From an uncultured Burkholderiales bacterium (GTDB lineage: Bacteria; Pseudomonadota; Gammaproteobacteria; Burkholderiales; Burkholderiaceae_C), in the NCBI GenBank assembly GCA_903820745.1, contig CAIJIT010000139.1, forward strand, positions 1 through 64,000: a DNA stretch of 64,000 nt. The letters run 5' to 3'. The notes below the pieces were generated by a model. The model was not told the origin of the DNA. It saw only the letters and a program-made list of their open reading frames with translations, and searched no databases. Numbering within the stretch: the first letter of the stretch is position 1; every line of letters starts with the position of its first letter. Made by a program: the position numbers and the translations under genes. Shown piece by piece: positions 61,242 through 64,000 of the stretch.

Positions 61242-62261
61242 ATGGACTTATCCAGATTCCCGCGCCGCCATTACAGCGTTGGTGCCACACCGCTCGAATT
61301 CATGCCGAATTTCACCCGCGCTTTGGCCGCGCTTTGCCCGGCCGGCCAGGGGCCGCGCGTCTGGATCAAGCGCGACGACATGCTGGGCTTGTTTCCTGGC
61401 GGCAACAAGACCCGCAAGCTCGAGTTCCTGGTCGCCGATGCGCTGGCCAAGGGCGCTGATACCTTGATCACCTGCGGTGCGCCGCAATCGAACCATTGCC
61501 GCATCACCTTGGCCGCGGCCGTCAAAGAAGGGCTGAAATGCCGCTTTGTGATCGAAGAGCGGGTGCCTGGCAGCTATCACGAGGATGCCAGTGGCAATCA
61601 TTTCCTGTTTCGCCTGATGGGCGTCGAGGCCATCACGGTGGTGCCGGGGGGCAGCAATATCGCGCAGGCGATGCAGCAGGTGGCTGACGAGTTGGCGGCG
61701 ATCGGCCGGGTTGGCTACATCATCGCTGGCGGCGGATCGAACGCGCTCGGCGGCCTGGGCTATGTGGCCTGCGCGCAGGAGTTGCAGCAGCAGTTCTTCG
61801 AGCAGGGTGTGACGATCGACCGGGTGATCGTCGGCTCGGGCAGTTCGGGCACCCATGGCGGATTGCTGGCGGGCTTCCTCGGCAACCGCATCAATATTCC
61901 GATCGTCGGTATCGGTGTCAGCCGCGATCCGGCCGACCAGGACCCGCTGGTCCACAAGGAAGCCCAGGCCGTGGCCGACTTGCTCGGCCTGGACATGGTG
62001 ATTGCGCGCGACAGCGTGGTCACCGAAGGCGGCTTCTGGCAGCCTAAATATTCGGTCCCCAACGCGATGATGGTCGAAGCGGTGCAGATGCTGGCGCGCA
62101 CCGAAGGCATCCTGCTGGACCCGGTCTACACCGGCAAGATCATGGCCGGGCTGATCGGTCTGGCCAGGCGCGGCTACTTCAAACCCGACGAAGAAATCCT
62201 CTTCATCCACACCGGCGGGATGCCGGCTTTGCATGTCTATGAGCGGGAGCTGTCGGCTTAG
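61242..62261 (+). CDS. D-cysteine desulfhydrase / L-cysteate sulfo-lyase-like PLP enzyme
   Basis: PLP-dependent enzyme of the fold II ACC deaminase group, 339 residues. The PLP lysine lies in GGNKTRKLEFLVADA, followed by ITCGAPQSNHCRITLAAA and the phosphate loop VGSGSSGTHGGLLAG. This pattern is shared by DcyD, which releases sulfide, ammonia and pyruvate from D-cysteine, and by CuyA, which acts on cysteate; I cannot separate them by eye. It has no operon partner here. Confidence 0.9.
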   Translation: MDLSRFPRRHYSVGATPLEFMPNFTRALAALCPAGQGPRVWIKRDDMLGLFPGGNKTRKLEFLVADALAKGADTLITCGAPQSNHCRITLAAAVKEGLKCRFVIEERVPGSYHEDASGNHFLFRLMGVEAITVVPGGSNIAQAMQQVADELAAIGRVGYIIAGGGSNALGGLGYVACAQELQQQFFEQGVTIDRVIVGSGSSGTHGGLLAGFLGNRINIPIVGIGVSRDPADQDPLVHKEAQAVADLLGLDMVIARDSVVTEGGFWQPKYSVPNAMMVEAVQMLARTEGILLDPVYTGKIMAGLIGLARRGYFKPDEEILFIHTGGMPALHVYERELSA

Positions 62262-62327
62262 AGGAGTGCTCGTGGTATCGATACGACAAGCAGCAAGTCA
62301 AGGGGTCGTGAAATTACCGAGTTTCGT

Positions 62328-62354
62328 TTATAGTTTTCATTATTGAAACTATAA
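62328..62354. promoter_or_regulatory. AT-rich inverted repeat, candidate operator
   Basis: TTATAGTTT and AAACTATAA form perfect 9-base arms around a 9-base AT-rich centre. It lies 67 bases after the desulfhydrase stop and about 53 before the next small gene. The local composition is much more AT-rich than the rest of the window. It looks like a regulator site for the downstream genes; it has no T-run of a terminator on the plus strand. Confidence 0.5.
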
Positions 62355-62406
62355 GTGATGTGGCCTGTTGTAGCAGCGTCGAGCTGTGACCGGGCTGCAG
62401 GCAGCG

Positions 62407-62805
62407 ATGAATCCCGGTGAAAGCATGACAACAGCGAGCAGTAAGACTGGTTTGAATGGCTCCGGCACAGCGGGCAGGACGGCGTGGATCGGCCGCTTGT
62501 TCGGTGGCGGCAAGGCCTTGGCGCGACGCCTACAAAGTGGCGGGCTGGTCCCGGAGCCCCCCTTGGCCCAGCCTTGGGCAACAAGGTACAGGAATCCTGG
62601 CGCCGCTCAATACGATGCAGCCGCCTTGAGTGAGGCCTGGGCCCAAGGCTATCTGGATGGCTACCGCGAGCTCGACAGCCTCGATTGCCTGATCCCGGCC
62701 AGACCCGCCGTGTCGATCCCGATCGATGCTGACGGTCTGGAATATTGGGCGCTGCTGGGCCGGGAAGCCGGTATTCGATGCGCCGCGATCAGCCTGGGGG
62801 CTTGA
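62407..62805 (+). CDS. Hypothetical protein
   Basis: Protein of about 132 residues that I do not recognise. The N-terminal 60 residues are low in structure and rich in glycine, serine and basic residues; the C-terminal part (AAALSEAWAQGYLDGYRELDS, then IPIDADGLEYWALLGREAG, each a short stretch) looks like a folded helical segment. Starts at 62386 (GTG) or 62425 are also possible. It follows the AT-rich inverted repeat and precedes another small gene by five bases. Confidence 0.5.
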   Translation: MNPGESMTTASSKTGLNGSGTAGRTAWIGRLFGGGKALARRLQSGGLVPEPPLAQPWATRYRNPGAAQYDAAALSEAWAQGYLDGYRELDSLDCLIPARPAVSIPIDADGLEYWALLGREAGIRCAAISLGA

Positions 62806-62810
62806 GGCTG

Positions 62811-63035
62811 ATGGCGCCGCAGCGTGCGATCGTCGTCAAGGACGCGAAATATCGGGGCAACCATTTCGACGGCGTGTTCGTCCTGGCTGAAAACGAAGAA
62901 GCGAAACTGCCGGCCAGTGGCTGGCACAAAGTACAGGTCTACTTCTACTGGTTCGAGAACCGCCTGAAGGCGCGCTGCAATATCGTCGTCGACATGGCAT
63001 CGACCCATGTGATCGACGTCCCGAACACCCATTGA
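62811..63035 (+). CDS. Small hypothetical protein
   Basis: Protein of 74 residues with no family I recognise. The sequence (VVKDAKYRGNHFDGVFVLAE, then VYFYWFENRLKARCNIVVDM) alternates polar and hydrophobic residues like a small beta-rich domain. The start is the ATG at 62811, five bases after the previous gene; the frame back to 62745 lies within that gene. Probably cotranscribed with its neighbour. Confidence 0.5.
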   Translation: MAPQRAIVVKDAKYRGNHFDGVFVLAENEEAKLPASGWHKVQVYFYWFENRLKARCNIVVDMASTHVIDVPNTH

Positions 63036-63087
63036 CCCGGGGGCCGGCCGGGCCGAGAGTTGGTAGGCGCTGCAGGACAATCCGGCG

Positions 63088-63891
63088 ATGCTGAAAAAAC
63101 TGCTGAAAAAAGCTGCCGGTCTGGTGCTGACTTTATTGTCATTCGCTGTCAGCGCCGCCACCTTGCCGGATCCACTCGAACTGCAACAGTTACTCGGGCC
63201 GGCTCAAGCTGTGACCGTCGTCGAACCCCATTTGAGCGGCAAGGGACGCGAGGTGAAAATAGCCTACCGCGGCTATCCGGCAGGCTTGGTGCTGGCAAGC
63301 TCATTGGGGGCTGATTGGAATCGGCAGCCCGACCGCGAGATCGAATTCATCGCCCTTGACGGCTACCGGTCGCGTATTCCGGTCGGGCGGTTCTCGACTT
63401 ACCGGGCTTTTCTGGTTTTCGCCCGTGCCGATGGCAGCGCGTTCCGCGTCGACAACCTGAAACAAAGGGAAAAGGCCGTGCCGCTGGCGCCCTATTACCT
63501 GGTCTGGGACAACATCGCGGCGCCCGAGCTGCTTGCCGAGGGCGGCAACGGCTGGCCGTATCAGGTGGCGCAGATTGCGTTGCGCCAATCCGGCAAGGAG
63601 GCCCTGTTGCCCGGCGCCATGGCGGCGCAATGGTCCGAACAGGCGGCGCTGGCGCAGAAATACTGTCTGAGCTGTCACCGGGTGAATGGGTTTGGCGGGG
63701 ACAAGATGCCGATCAACCTGGCCGAGCGGGCCAAGCTGATCGATGCCCGCAGCTGGCAAACCTGGCTGCTGGCGCCGCAATCGGTGAAACCCGACACGAC
63801 CATGCCGGCCTTGCCTGAAGGGCTGGCTGCGCGCGAGCAGATCGCCGCCAAGCTGCAGGCCTATTTGAAGGCGCTGCCGGTATTGCCTTGA
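63088..63891 (+). CDS. Exported mono-haem cytochrome c with N-terminal beta domain
   Basis: Periplasmic cytochrome of 267 residues. Signal peptide MLKKLLKKAAGLVLTLLSFA ending near VSAA. Residues 30-185 form a non-haem domain (IEFIALDGYRSRIP, FLVFARADG) that recalls oxidoreductase molybdopterin-binding domains but lacks a recognisable cysteine ligand. The haem motif is C193-L-S-C196-H197, and M239 in TTMPAL is a likely axial ligand. The electron partner is not encoded nearby. Confidence 0.85.
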   Translation: MLKKLLKKAAGLVLTLLSFAVSAATLPDPLELQQLLGPAQAVTVVEPHLSGKGREVKIAYRGYPAGLVLASSLGADWNRQPDREIEFIALDGYRSRIPVGRFSTYRAFLVFARADGSAFRVDNLKQREKAVPLAPYYLVWDNIAAPELLAEGGNGWPYQVAQIALRQSGKEALLPGAMAAQWSEQAALAQKYCLSCHRVNGFGGDKMPINLAERAKLIDARSWQTWLLAPQSVKPDTTMPALPEGLAAREQIAAKLQAYLKALPVLP

Positions 63892-63894
63892 ACT

Positions 63895-64000
63895 TCAGGC
63901 GGCCGGTGCGCCGACTTGAACCAGAGGATGTGCTTTTGCAAAGGCCTCAAGGCTGAGGCAGCGCTCAGTCAGGGCGAGCAATTTTGGTGCTTGCGCCAGA
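63895..64000 (-). CDS. C-terminal fragment of a GST-like protein (partial)
   Basis: Only the last 34 codons lie in the window. They read as a GST C-terminal helix: APKLLALTERCLSLEAFAKA, then the stop after GAPAA. The pattern resembles the ends of glutathione S-transferases, including maleylacetoacetate isomerase, the enzyme absent from the homogentisate operon at 25-30 kb. It is convergent with the cytochrome gene, with three bases between the stops. Confidence 0.55.
   Translation of the reverse strand, partial: LAQAPKLLALTERCLSLEAFAKAHPLVQVGAPAA

Noticed and set aside
62258-62584. 108-residue minus-strand frame after the desulfhydrase gene
   Set aside because: It crosses the AT-rich inverted repeat and overlaps the better-supported small gene on the other strand.

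Overview
The window is GC-rich, densely packed bacterial DNA. Most genes lie in long same-strand runs joined by ATGA or TGATG overlaps. The organism is most likely a betaproteobacterium of the order Burkholderiales: there are five Bug-type (TctC-like) periplasmic receptors, four MmgE/PrpD proteins, three CaiB/BaiF CoA-transferases and many acyl-CoA and aromatic catabolic genes. I saw no rRNA, tRNA, CRISPR array or insertion sequence.

Layout. (1) 1-6.1 kb, minus strand: a tricarballylate-type operon with two MmgE/PrpD proteins, two Bug receptors (one cut by the window edge) and a TcuA-like flavoprotein. A LysR-type box lies upstream. (2) 6.3-7.7 kb: an MFS transporter. (3) 7.9-15.7 kb, plus strand: an Fe3+/spermidine-type ABC importer, then a PrpF-like isomerase, an MmgE/PrpD protein and a CoA-transferase whose domain order looks permuted. 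(4) 15.8-24.0 kb, minus strand: an eight-gene operon (MmgE/PrpD, two CoA-transferases, enoyl-CoA hydratase, thiolase-like protein, DUF35 protein, 2-hydroxyacid dehydrogenase, Bug receptor) divergent from an IclR regulator. (5) 25.0-30.4 kb, minus strand: a homogentisate operon (MBL-fold protein, flavin monooxygenase, DUF2783, HmgA, FahA). (6) 30.7-32.4 kb: a DsbA-like protein, a histidine phosphatase and a DCC protein. (7) 32.4-34.9 kb: an accessory island with a broken exported gene at its left edge, an antitoxin with a truncated ParE-like toxin, and an intact hipBA module with a multi-site operator. (8) 35.0-46.1 kb, minus strand: an acyl-CoA side-chain degradation operon (Bug receptor, MaoC hydratase, two acyl-CoA dehydrogenases, acyl-CoA synthetase, DUF35 protein, thiolase-like protein, Bug receptor, SDR) followed by a LysR regulator. 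(9) 46.3-49.1 kb: a secreted cupin and a secreted gluzincin-like protein, both preceded by the same 72-base two-block element. (10) 49.1-60.6 kb: a three-subunit molybdenum hydroxylase with a CoxG protein, divergent from TetR, a VOC protein, a flavin monooxygenase and a full Liv-type ABC importer. (11) 60.7-64 kb: a universal stress protein, a D-cysteine desulfhydrase-like enzyme, two small unknown genes, a cytochrome c and the C-terminus of a GST-like protein.

How it works together. The window reads as a catabolic neighbourhood. Periplasmic receptors and ABC systems bring in carboxylates and aromatics, CoA-transferases or an ADP-forming synthetase activate them, and dehydrogenase, hydratase and aldolase-type steps shorten them. 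The most striking theme is two separate thiolase-like/DUF35 pairs in which the thiolase nucleophilic cysteine is absent. One pair sits with a two-gene acyl-CoA dehydrogenase in which only one subunit keeps a candidate catalytic base, much like the steroid side-chain retro-aldolase systems of actinobacteria. Substrates are inferred from family and context, not shown by the sequence.
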